From positions 113,829 to 177,828 of the forward strand of contig CACKGF010000002.1 of NCBI GenBank assembly GCA_902599625.1: a stretch of DNA of 64,000 bases. The letters run 5' to 3'. The notes under the pieces were generated by a model. That model did not search any database. It saw nothing but the letters and a program-made list of their open reading frames with translations, and had not been told where the DNA came from. The DNA is from an uncultured Pelagibacteraceae bacterium (GTDB lineage: Bacteria > Pseudomonadota > Alphaproteobacteria > Pelagibacterales > Pelagibacteraceae). Both the position numbers and the translations under genes were made by a program. This document shows, piece after piece, positions 9,656 through 17,111 of this stretch; position 1 is the stretch's first letter, and each line of letters opens with the position of its first letter.

Positions 9656-9666
9656 TTTTAAGTATT

Positions 9667-10005
9667 ATGAGTGATTTAGCTGAAAAAAAATGTATTCCGT
9701 GCGAAGGTGGAATTCCAAGTTTTAAGATTGATGAGATACATAAATATCTTAAAAAAGTTGACGGTTGGGATGTTAAACCTGATGAAAGTAAAAACTATTA
9801 TTTAATTAAAGAATTTAAATTTAAAAATTTTCTTGAAAGCCAGGAATTTGTCAACAAAGTTGGAGGCATTGCTGAAAGCGAAGGTCATCATCCTGATATT
9901 TGGTTTGGTTGGGGATATGCAAAAATTAAAATTTTTACTCATGCTATAAACGGTCTTGCCGAAAGTGACTTCATTCTTGCAGCTAAAATAGATAAAATTT
10001 CTTAA
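9667..10005 (+). CDS. 4a-hydroxytetrahydrobiopterin dehydratase (pterin-4a-carbinolamine dehydratase)
   Basis: Recycles 4a-carbinolamine pterins; 112 residues from the ATG at 9667. An upstream in-frame start at 9595 lies inside the tRNA and is rejected. The catalytic block is clear: AESEGHHPDIWFGWGYAKI carries the His-His-Pro motif, and FTHAINGLAESDFILAAKID is the family's C-terminal signature. Four cysteine/proline-rich residues near the N-terminus (KKCIPCEGG) are common in this subfamily. No phenylalanine hydroxylase gene is near, so the pterin partner is unknown; in such bacteria the protein may serve a different pterin or moonlight. Confidence 0.92.
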   Translation: MSDLAEKKCIPCEGGIPSFKIDEIHKYLKKVDGWDVKPDESKNYYLIKEFKFKNFLESQEFVNKVGGIAESEGHHPDIWFGWGYAKIKIFTHAINGLAESDFILAAKIDKIS

Positions 10006-11549
10006 TGTTTAAAATGTCTTGTCTTGGAAAAGACAAGAATAGTATTTGTTTTATTTGCAAAATTTATAATTTCTTTATCTCTAATAGATCCACTTGGTTG
10101 AATTATAGCCTCAACACCAGCTTGTACTAAAGTTTCAATCCCATCTACAAAAGGAAAAAAAGCGTCAGATGCAGCTACAACTTTTTCTTTACTATCAATT
10201 TTTCTTAATTTTTTCATTTTACTAACAGCAATCTTGCAGCTATCCAGTCTACTTGGTTGTCCAGATCCTATTCCAATAGTTGAATTATTTTGAGAAATTA
10301 CTATTGCATTTGATTTTACAAATCTACATACATTAAATGTAAACAAAAGATTTTTCAAAGTCTCATTGGAAGGTCTAACTTTAGAGACAACTTTAAAGTC
10401 ACCTTTTTTAAATATCCCAGTGTCAGAAGTCTGCGAAAGAAAATTATTCATAATTGACGTATTTTGTTCAAAATTGAGTTCTTTCAATGAACTAGAGTCA
10501 ATTAATCTTAAATTTTTTTTCCTTTTTAATATTTTTAAAGCGCCAGTTTCAAAACCGTTAGCAACAACTACTTCATAAAACTTACTTGAAATTTCTTTTG
10601 CAACAGTTTTATCAACTTTATAATTACATGAAATAATACCTCCAAAAGCACTTGTGGGGTCACACTCATATGCTTTTAGATAGCTATTGATTTTTCTTTT
10701 ATCTAATGCAACTCCACAAGGGTTTGCATGTTTGATAATTACTGTCGAATAATCTTTAGTAAATGATTTTGATAAGGATATACCTGTAAAAATATCGTTA
10801 TAATTATTGTAACTTAATTTTTTTCCATTTAGTTGTTTTATATTTATTTCTTTGTTTAAAGAATAGACACTTGCGCCTTGATGAGGATTTTCTCCATACC
10901 TTAAATTTTCAACTAAATTTCCACCAATCAATTTCCTTTTTGGTGGTGGAGAGTCATTGTTAGATTTGTTCAAATATTCAGTAATTTTTGTATCGTAATA
11001 CCCGGTTTCAAGAAAAGCGTCTCTTGATAATATTTTTCTAAAATCAAGACTTGTTGATCCTTTATGTTTGTTCATTTCATTTTGAAGTGCAATATACTGA
11101 TTTGTGTCTGTAATAACTGTTACATCTTCATAATTTTTTGCTGCTGCTCGAACTAAGGTTGGTCCCCCAATATCGATATTTTCGATTATTTTTTTATCAT
11201 TTCCTGTTTTTACTGCATCTTCAAAAGGATAAAAATTTACAATAACTAAATCTATCTTTTTGATATCAATTTTTTTAATTTGTTTTTGATGTTTTTTATT
11301 GTTCCTTTTGAATAAGATTCCTCCATAAAGCTTTGGATGTAAGGTTTTTACTCTTCCATCTAATATTTCTGGAGAATTAGTAAAATCACTTATTTCAATA
11401 CTTTTATAACCTAGTCTATTAATTTTTTTATAAGTACCTCCAGAACTTAATATTTCAACTTTAAATTTTTTAAGAACTTTTAAAATTTTTGAAAGTTCAG
11501 ATTTGTCAGAAACTGAAATTAGGGCTCGATTAATCTTTTTTAAATTCAT
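10002..11549 (-). CDS. purH: Bifunctional AICAR transformylase / IMP cyclohydrolase
   Basis: Catalyses the last two steps of IMP synthesis. The 515-residue protein has the N-terminal MGS-like cyclohydrolase domain (RALISVSDKSEL, LSSGGTYKKI, EILDGRVKTLHPKLYGGIL) and the C-terminal transformylase domain with ENLRYGENPHQ, the KHANPCGVA motif, SAFGGIIS and SDAFFPF. It overlaps the heparinase-like gene upstream by four bases (ATGA), forming the minus-strand order rpe-heparinase-purH. Its TAA stop and that of the convergent pterin dehydratase share the palindrome TTAA at 10002-10005. Confidence 0.97.
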   Translation of the reverse strand: MNLKKINRALISVSDKSELSKILKVLKKFKVEILSSGGTYKKINRLGYKSIEISDFTNSPEILDGRVKTLHPKLYGGILFKRNNKKHQKQIKKIDIKKIDLVIVNFYPFEDAVKTGNDKKIIENIDIGGPTLVRAAAKNYEDVTVITDTNQYIALQNEMNKHKGSTSLDFRKILSRDAFLETGYYDTKITEYLNKSNNDSPPPKRKLIGGNLVENLRYGENPHQGASVYSLNKEINIKQLNGKKLSYNNYNDIFTGISLSKSFTKDYSTVIIKHANPCGVALDKRKINSYLKAYECDPTSAFGGIISCNYKVDKTVAKEISSKFYEVVVANGFETGALKILKRKKNLRLIDSSSLKELNFEQNTSIMNNFLSQTSDTGIFKKGDFKVVSKVRPSNETLKNLLFTFNVCRFVKSNAIVISQNNSTIGIGSGQPSRLDSCKIAVSKMKKLRKIDSKEKVVAASDAFFPFVDGIETLVQAGVEAIIQPSGSIRDKEIINFANKTNTILVFSKTRHFKH

Positions 11550-13171
11550 ATTTTTTCAATCGACCAATTTATTTCTTCTTCTTCATTCGAGATAAATCCA
11601 TTTATAAATATATTTAAATTTTCAGAAAAAGAGTTTTTTCTTCCAAAATAAAGACCTTTTTCAATATCAAAAATTTCTTTATCACAGGTAAATTTCCAAC
11701 CCGATTTTTTCAGTTGTATTAATATAGATTTTTGATCTTGTGTTTTTATCGCATTTATACCTGGCATAAGATGGAATCGAATTTCATATTCTAAATTTTG
11801 AAAACCTCTTTTGGATATGATTTTATCAGTTCCAATAAATTTATTTTTATTTTTGAAAAAGATAAGGTCCCTCTGAATATTTAGGCCATATTTTTTTTGG
11901 TAACCATCATGTTTTGCTGAGATATGCCATTTATCTTGATCGTCCTCAATTTTTTTATCAAATATTTTTAGGTTACTTTTGAGGAAATTTTGACCATTAG
12001 GATTTTTCGAAAAAGAACATGAAGAACTGTCATCAATTGAAATAGTTGAATGCGATGCTGTTGATTTTGAAATAATATTTAATTTATGTTTAAAATCTTG
12101 ATAGTACCCACAATTAGTAATGAGTTTTTCATTTTCATGAAAAAATTCAAAAGATAACGCTCCAGATTGATATTCTGATGAATTTTTCTTTTCTGGGGAT
12201 GAACCAACATCCATCGCTAAACAATTTTTTTTATGTGAGAGAATTGCGTATCCGCCTAAATTATTTAGGTTATTCTTAAATTTATAATCATGGATTTTAA
12301 GAAAATTTTGAAAATCTAGGTTACTTATTTCTTGGTTGCCATTAAACAAAAATTTCTTTTCATTTTCTTTAAAGAAAAATGCATAACATTTTCCTAAGTA
12401 ATAGATAATTTCATTTAGATGTTCAGGAATTTCATTCTGTGAGTCTCTAAGAAGTTCCCTTATAAATATCAAATACTTCAAGTAAAAAAGTAATTGTCTT
12501 GGACTTCTAGATTTTGGAAATCCATCCAATTCAAAAGATGAATTAATAATTTTTTTTAACAAATTAAGTCCAAAGTCTAGATATTTTGTTTGGCCATTAA
12601 AAGATAAACTGGCAAGAATTATCGCAGTACACCCCAACATTTTGTCGTTTAAAGTTGAAGAGTTATCAATCTCATTAATTAAATGATTTACTTGTTTTTT
12701 AATGTTTCTAGAAAATAAAATTTTATAATTTTCTGTCGCGTTTTCATAAGTAATCTGGCTATTAGCAATCCATGAAATAATTCTTTTTGCCAAGGTATCT
12801 GTTTCCCAACTTTTAGGTGAATAGCTTTCATAATTTCCAATCCAGTTCGATATTATATTTTGAGTAATTTTTTTTGATGATTTTAAGTTAATTGTAAACA
12901 ACCAATAAAAACTATGAATCTTTTTAAAATCTTTATCATTAAGATCAATTTTGTTCCAAACATCTTCAAGACTAAAATCTTCAATCCTAAAATTTCTCTC
13001 TTTCGATTTAATAATACAATTTAGTAAACTCAAATTTGGAACATAATTCAAGCCTCCGTCAAATACTCTAGATATCTTCCGGTTATAAATATTTGAGTTG
13101 AGATATACTTTTCTAATTTGTTTATAAAGATAAGAAAGAGAATTATTTAAAAATTTTTCTTTAGCTATCAT
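11546..13171 (-). CDS. Heparinase II/III family protein
   Basis: A 541-residue protein with the alphaproteobacterial heparinase II/III-like layout: a helical N-terminal half (alpha-toroid, including ESYSPKSWETDTLAKRI and DGFPKSRSPRQLLFYLKYL) and a beta-rich C-terminal half with GGYAILSHKKNCLAMDVG, SYHQAGALSFE-like (SSEYQSGALSFEFF), NCGYYQ and TASHSTISIDDSSS. The His in TASHST corresponds to the conserved His of this fold. Members beside purH are conserved in alphaproteobacteria but their polysaccharide substrate is unknown; no signal peptide is evident. It is a gene of the rpe-purH operon, starting 6 bp after rpe stops. Confidence 0.88.
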   Translation of the reverse strand: MIAKEKFLNNSLSYLYKQIRKVYLNSNIYNRKISRVFDGGLNYVPNLSLLNCIIKSKERNFRIEDFSLEDVWNKIDLNDKDFKKIHSFYWLFTINLKSSKKITQNIISNWIGNYESYSPKSWETDTLAKRIISWIANSQITYENATENYKILFSRNIKKQVNHLINEIDNSSTLNDKMLGCTAIILASLSFNGQTKYLDFGLNLLKKIINSSFELDGFPKSRSPRQLLFYLKYLIFIRELLRDSQNEIPEHLNEIIYYLGKCYAFFFKENEKKFLFNGNQEISNLDFQNFLKIHDYKFKNNLNNLGGYAILSHKKNCLAMDVGSSPEKKNSSEYQSGALSFEFFHENEKLITNCGYYQDFKHKLNIISKSTASHSTISIDDSSSCSFSKNPNGQNFLKSNLKIFDKKIEDDQDKWHISAKHDGYQKKYGLNIQRDLIFFKNKNKFIGTDKIISKRGFQNLEYEIRFHLMPGINAIKTQDQKSILIQLKKSGWKFTCDKEIFDIEKGLYFGRKNSFSENLNIFINGFISNEEEEINWSIEKI

Positions 13172-13177
13172 GATAAA

Positions 13178-13837
13178 TCAAATCGATTTTAGAAAATCTA
13201 TATTCTTTTTTATATCTCCATTGTTTTCTTTAAAAATTGTAGTCCCTGATACCAAGACATTTGCCCCAGCATCAATTACTGATTTGAAATTTGAAAAATT
13301 AATTCCACCATCAACTTCAATATCAAAATTTAATTTTTTTTTATCTTTTAAATTTTTTAAGCTTTTAATTTTTTCTAAAACATCAGATATAAATTTTTGA
13401 CCACCAAAACCTGGATAAACACTCATGATAAGTATTAGATCTACTTTATCTAAATAATCTTCAACAATATCAATTTTAGTATCTGGATTTAAAGATATAC
13501 CTACTTTTTTTTTAAAACTTCTTATTTCATCAATAGACTCTTGTAAATTAGGAGTAGCCTCTGGATGAATTGTAATAATATCTGCTCCTGCATTTGCAAA
13601 ATCCTTTATATATTTATGAACTGGACTAATCATTAAATGAACGTCAAATGGAAGTGAAGTTTTGCTTCTTAGCGCTTTTATAACAGGTGGACCAATAGTA
13701 ATATTGGGTACAAAGTGACCATCCATTACATCAACATGAATCATGTCTGCTCCCGCTGTTTCAAGTTTTTTTATATCTTTTTCTAAATTACTGAAATCAG
13801 CCGAAAGAATTGATGGAGATATTTGAATTTTTTTCAT
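13178..13837 (-). CDS. rpe: Ribulose-phosphate 3-epimerase
   Basis: Interconverts ribulose 5-phosphate and xylulose 5-phosphate in the pentose phosphate pathway. The 219-residue TIM barrel shows the family blocks ISPSILSADFSNLEKDI, MIHVDVMDGHFVPNITIGP, FDVHLMISP, LILIMSVYPGFGGQKF and DIEVDGGIN, which include the metal-binding His and Asp residues. It is the first gene of the minus-strand rpe-heparinase-purH cluster. Confidence 0.97.
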   Translation of the reverse strand: MKKIQISPSILSADFSNLEKDIKKLETAGADMIHVDVMDGHFVPNITIGPPVIKALRSKTSLPFDVHLMISPVHKYIKDFANAGADIITIHPEATPNLQESIDEIRSFKKKVGISLNPDTKIDIVEDYLDKVDLILIMSVYPGFGGQKFISDVLEKIKSLKNLKDKKKLNFDIEVDGGINFSNFKSVIDAGANVLVSGTTIFKENNGDIKKNIDFLKSI

Positions 13838-13880
13838 TGATACTTAGAATACTAGTATCAATTTTTGTTTTTTTTTTGAA

Positions 13881-14231
13881 TCAATTTTTACCGAAAATTT
13901 GGTATATTTGAATAGCTATTTCACTTTCTAATGGAAATGATAACATTCCCATTACAGAATAGCCTAATAGATAAGGCATTAAGTAAAATCTAAACATGTA
14001 GAAGAACCAAGCAACATAAAGTGGCACCAAAGGCTTTATAATGAAAGATGGCGTAATAAATGCAAATATTCTTATAAATGGATCAGTCATCTTCACAAAT
14101 ATCTTCATAAAAAAGAAATTTGAGTCCTCTCTTTGAAATATGTTCATCGCAACTCTTCCAATCAGCGTCCACATAATTACGCCCATAACGTAATCGATTA
14201 AATAGACCATTGGATGAAAGTTTGCGTACAT
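13881..14231 (-). CDS. YggT-like small integral membrane protein
   Basis: A 116-residue (or 109 from the internal Met at 14210) membrane protein with two to three hydrophobic helices. The pattern of a first helix ending in GRV-MNIF, then a MTDPFIRIFAFITP segment and a second hydrophobic block resembles the YggT repeat (helix, TEPxLxPxRxxxP, helix); compare the clearer YggT gene at 23421. Similarity is by eye. It begins 15 bp after the terminator-like hairpin behind the symporter gene and has no visible ribosome binding site for either start, so how it is expressed is unclear. Confidence 0.68.
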   Translation of the reverse strand: MYANFHPMVYLIDYVMGVIMWTLIGRVAMNIFQREDSNFFFMKIFVKMTDPFIRIFAFITPSFIIKPLVPLYVAWFFYMFRFYLMPYLLGYSVMGMLSFPLESEIAIQIYQIFGKN

Positions 14232-14245
14232 GAGTTTAAAAGATT

Positions 14246-14269
14246 GAAGGGGCGAAAAATCGCCCCTTC
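14246..14269 (-). terminator. Rho-independent terminator behind the acetate symporter gene
   Basis: Perfect 10-bp inverted repeat GAAGGGGCGA/TCGCCCCTTC with a 4-base loop (14256-14259), by far the most GC-rich short stretch nearby. On the minus strand it follows the symporter stop by 12 bp and is trailed by AATCTTTT, a short T-rich tail. It probably ends or attenuates the DUF4212-symporter transcript before the YggT-like gene. Confidence 0.8.
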
Positions 14270-14281
14270 GAAAGTAATTAT

Positions 14282-16102
14282 TTAGTGTTGTTTACCAAGT
14301 ATCGCTTTACCGCTAGGTATTCGTACTTCGTCAACCATTCTTTGAGTAGCAGCATCAGGTGCTTTAGTCATCAAGCTGACTACCACCATTAATACTAAGC
14401 TTACTAAAGATCCAACAATACCAAATGTTAATTGAGTAACTCCCCAGAATCCAGGGTAACCACTTCTTACAGCAATTAGATATGCTGAACCAGCAATTAA
14501 ACCACCTAACATTCCAGCGACTGCTCCTTGAGCATTAGCTCTCTTCCACCATACTCCTAATACAAGTGGGAAGAACAATCCTGACATCGCAAAGTCAAAA
14601 GCCCAGATGACTGAACCTAAGATACCTTGAATCTCAAGAGCTGCAATTGTTGCTCCTGCAAAACCAATTAATACAAGTAATACCCTTGCAACGATAAGTC
14701 TTTTCGCTGTCTCTGCTCTTGGGTTGATCATCTTGTAGTAAATATCATGCGATAGAGCATTTGATATCGCTAACACTAATCCGTCAGCTGTTGACATGGC
14801 AGCAGCCATACCTCCAGCAGCAACTAGACCAGAAATTACATACGGTAATCCTGCTATCTCTGGAGTAGCCAATACAACGGCTTTACCACCCATGAAAAAC
14901 TCGTTTAATTCAAGTGTTCCATTTCCGTTAAAGTCGCTTACAAACATTAAGTTTGCTTGGTTCCAGTTTTGATACCAGTCAATCGCTTGAACTTCAGTGA
15001 TTGATTTACCAATAATTCCAGTAGCTAAGTTTGGATCCATTAGTGATAGTTTAGACAAAGTCGCTAACATTGGTGCTGAAGAGTAAAGTAGGAATATAAA
15101 GAATAGTGACCAACCTACTGATCTTCTTGCAGCTTTCACACTCGGAGTTGTGAAATATCTCATCATAACGTGTGGTAATGAAGCTGTTCCAGCCATCATA
15201 CATACTGCTAATGAAATAAATTTCCAAGGTGTTGTGTTAACTTCTGAGTGCGCTTTAGTTATACCTGCTAAGCCTTTTGGTACCTGTTTTAGGTCAGCTG
15301 CAGAGTTTTTAACTTCGCCAAGACCAAACTGAGCTTCTAACTCAGCAATCCTTGCTACTTCATCTGCTAACATAAAGTGTGGAAATACTCCTGCACCCAT
15401 TTTGTTACTGATCCAGAAAACTGGTAACAAGTATGCTATAATCAGTACGATGTACTGAGCAACTTGCGTCCAAGTAACTGCTCTCATTCCACCAAGCATT
15501 GAACACATCAATATACTTGCAAGACCAACATACACAGCAATCTCGAAAGGAATATCAAGTGCAACTGATGCAATTGTTCCTGTCGCGTTTATCTGTGCAG
15601 TCACGTATGTGAATGATGCAACTGTTAAGACTATTACCGCAGATAGTCTAGCCATGTTTCCGCCATATCTTGTTCCGATAAAATCTGGAACTGTGTAGCA
15701 ACCAAACTTTCTTAAGTAAGGTGCTAATAGCGAAGCAACTAGTACGTATCCACCCGTCCAACCAACAAGCAATGCCATATAGCCGTAACCTTTAAAGTAA
15801 ATTCCTCCAGCCATCGCAACGAATGAAGCACCAGACATCCAGTCTGCTGCAGTAGCCATTCCGTTGAATACTGTTGGAACCTGTCTTCCAGCTACGTAAT
15901 ATGCATCTGTTTGCATTGTACGTGATAGGTAACCAATTAACGCATAAATTAAAACTGTAAACGCAACAAAGAAAATACCAATTAACTTCGCTGACATTCC
16001 AGCTTGTTCAGCAATCGCCATTAAGATTATGAAAACGATAAACCCGCCGGTGTATGTTCCATAAATCTTAGGAAGATTGTCTATAAATTTACCTTTAAAC
16101 AT
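14282..16102 (-). CDS. Sodium:solute symporter, acetate/monocarboxylate permease (ActP-like)
   Basis: Inner-membrane secondary transporter of 606 residues, SSS family, VC_2705-type subgroup that pairs with a DUF4212 protein. More than a dozen hydrophobic helices can be traced; diagnostic segments are YYVAGRQVPTVFNGMATAAD, WMSGASFVAMAGGIYFKGYG, GMRAVTWTQVAQYI and AAGGMAAAMSTADGLVLAIS. A loop near residues 395-410 reads SDFNGNGTLELNEFF, similar to a Ca-binding EF-hand loop, a feature of this subgroup. Its ATG shares one base with the stop of the upstream small subunit (TAATG). Codon use is visibly richer in GC than in neighbours, suggesting high expression. The nearby acs gene supports acetate as substrate (inference). 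Confidence 0.9.
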   Translation of the reverse strand: MFKGKFIDNLPKIYGTYTGGFIVFIILMAIAEQAGMSAKLIGIFFVAFTVLIYALIGYLSRTMQTDAYYVAGRQVPTVFNGMATAADWMSGASFVAMAGGIYFKGYGYMALLVGWTGGYVLVASLLAPYLRKFGCYTVPDFIGTRYGGNMARLSAVIVLTVASFTYVTAQINATGTIASVALDIPFEIAVYVGLASILMCSMLGGMRAVTWTQVAQYIVLIIAYLLPVFWISNKMGAGVFPHFMLADEVARIAELEAQFGLGEVKNSAADLKQVPKGLAGITKAHSEVNTTPWKFISLAVCMMAGTASLPHVMMRYFTTPSVKAARRSVGWSLFFIFLLYSSAPMLATLSKLSLMDPNLATGIIGKSITEVQAIDWYQNWNQANLMFVSDFNGNGTLELNEFFMGGKAVVLATPEIAGLPYVISGLVAAGGMAAAMSTADGLVLAISNALSHDIYYKMINPRAETAKRLIVARVLLVLIGFAGATIAALEIQGILGSVIWAFDFAMSGLFFPLVLGVWWKRANAQGAVAGMLGGLIAGSAYLIAVRSGYPGFWGVTQLTFGIVGSLVSLVLMVVVSLMTKAPDAATQRMVDEVRIPSGKAILGKQH

Positions 16103-16365
16103 TAGTCATCCTCTCTTTCAGTGTAGCCGAACTCCTCGTCAATTTTTTCTTGTCTATTCGCAAACCAGAAAATCAGTATTACGAAAATTCCAAGAGAACC
16201 TTGACATGTCATGTAATAAGACAACGGATATCCTAGTGGTCTTATTGATGACGCTTCCATCTCGGCGCCGAAGAAAAAGATGCCAATAGAGAAAACGAAC
16301 CAGATTGCTAACGTTACGAATAGCAACATTCTAGTTTTTTCCCAGTGTTGTTGTTGTTTTGACAT
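16102..16365 (-). CDS. DUF4212 small subunit of sodium:solute symporter
   Basis: An 87-residue protein with two hydrophobic helices (roughly residues 12-32 and 50-72), matching the DUF4212 accessory subunit found upstream of VC_2705-type symporters; conserved features are the lead QQQHWEKTRML, FFFGAEM and the tail FANRQEKIDEEFG. The longer reading from 16416 is rejected because the ATG at 16365 is preceded by a strong AGGGAGGG ribosome binding site, the best in this part of the window. It overlaps the symporter gene by one base, consistent with a two-component transporter. Confidence 0.9.
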   Translation of the reverse strand: MSKQQQHWEKTRMLLFVTLAIWFVFSIGIFFFGAEMEASSIRPLGYPLSYYMTCQGSLGIFVILIFWFANRQEKIDEEFGYTEREDD

Positions 16366-16448
16366 TTTTTTTCCCTCCCTATAGGTTAAAAGACGAAACA
16401 TTACCCAAAATGACATAGATTGGAACCCCTAAAAATGTTACAATTGAG

Positions 16449-16462
16449 TGTGTTTTTACACA
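16449..16462. promoter_or_regulatory. Palindrome in the divergent symporter / 16488 intergenic region
   Basis: TGTGT-TTTT-ACACA, extended by further AATT/AATT symmetry, lies in the 122 bp between the DUF4212 start and the divergent gene at 16488. The shape recalls dimeric regulator sites, but the spacing (4) is not that of the CRP/FNR consensus (6). Operator role is inference. Confidence 0.35.
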
Positions 16463-16487
16463 ATTAGACAACTTGTAGTAGAAAATA

Positions 16488-17111
16488 ATGCTAAAATACA
16501 AATTCAATCTAAAAGATATAAGTCTTGCTGATTTTAAAATCTATTTAGCAGCAATGTTTAAAGCAGTGCTTCCTAAGAGCAAATTGAGGAATTTGGACGA
16601 TCTAAAAAAATTTATTCAACAGAAATCAGCATGGGTGACCCAGGTTACACTTTATAATTACTTAAAAACCAGAATGGGAACTAGATACGTTTTGCATTTT
16701 GATAATGAAGTTTTTTTATCTTCAATAAACAAAGCAAAATGGAATATTTATTATGTGGCCCTTCAAGATCTTACTTTCTACAGCTTCTCGTATTTAAATT
16801 ATTTCTTCAAATACGAAGATACAGCAAAATCAAAAATGATTTATGAAGAGATCTTGCACGATGAACTAAAGAACGGAATGCCAGATGATATAATTGCAAA
16901 AGGAAAAGCAACTTTTGACAAAAGATTAGAAGAAATTGATTGGAAAAAATATTTTAGTTCTTTGCCATTTAATAAGAGCGCTTTGGCTTTGTACGAATGG
17001 GCGCCAATTGCTGAAGAACTTAAAACCCTAGATAGAAAAATTGTTTTAAACTCTATGATACTGAAGTGGGATAATATTAAAGAAGAATTTGAAAAGAGAA
17101 TTAATTTTTAA
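16488..17111 (+). CDS. Conserved hypothetical protein, possibly alphaproteobacterial-specific
   Basis: A 207-residue, mostly helical, soluble-looking protein without signal peptide or membrane helices. I do not recognise a named domain. It starts [20 protein letters not shown] and contains a central [19 protein letters not shown] segment and FSYLNYFFK, with acidic C-terminal helices. Proteins of this look occur across alphaproteobacteria as uncharacterised entries, from general familiarity only. It diverges from the acetate symporter genes and converges on acs; its TAA stop and that of acs share the TTAA palindrome at 17108-17111. Location between acetate uptake and activation genes is suggestive but proves nothing. 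Confidence 0.75.
   Translation: MLKYKFNLKDISLADFKIYLAAMFKAVLPKSKLRNLDDLKKFIQQKSAWVTQVTLYNYLKTRMGTRYVLHFDNEVFLSSINKAKWNIYYVALQDLTFYSFSYLNYFFKYEDTAKSKMIYEEILHDELKNGMPDDIIAKGKATFDKRLEEIDWKKYFSSLPFNKSALALYEWAPIAEELKTLDRKIVLNSMILKWDNIKEEFEKRINF

Noticed and set aside
9595..9666. Pterin dehydratase start inside the tRNA gene
   Set aside because: The reading overlaps the tRNA; the ATG at 9667 gives the ordinary N-terminus.
13881..14231. The small membrane protein as a subunit of the acetate symporter
   Set aside because: A strong terminator separates them and its helices look like YggT; the symporter already has its DUF4212 partner upstream.
16366..16416. Longer DUF4212 start at 16416
   Set aside because: The AGGGAGGG ribosome binding site stands immediately before the ATG at 16365, inside the would-be extension.
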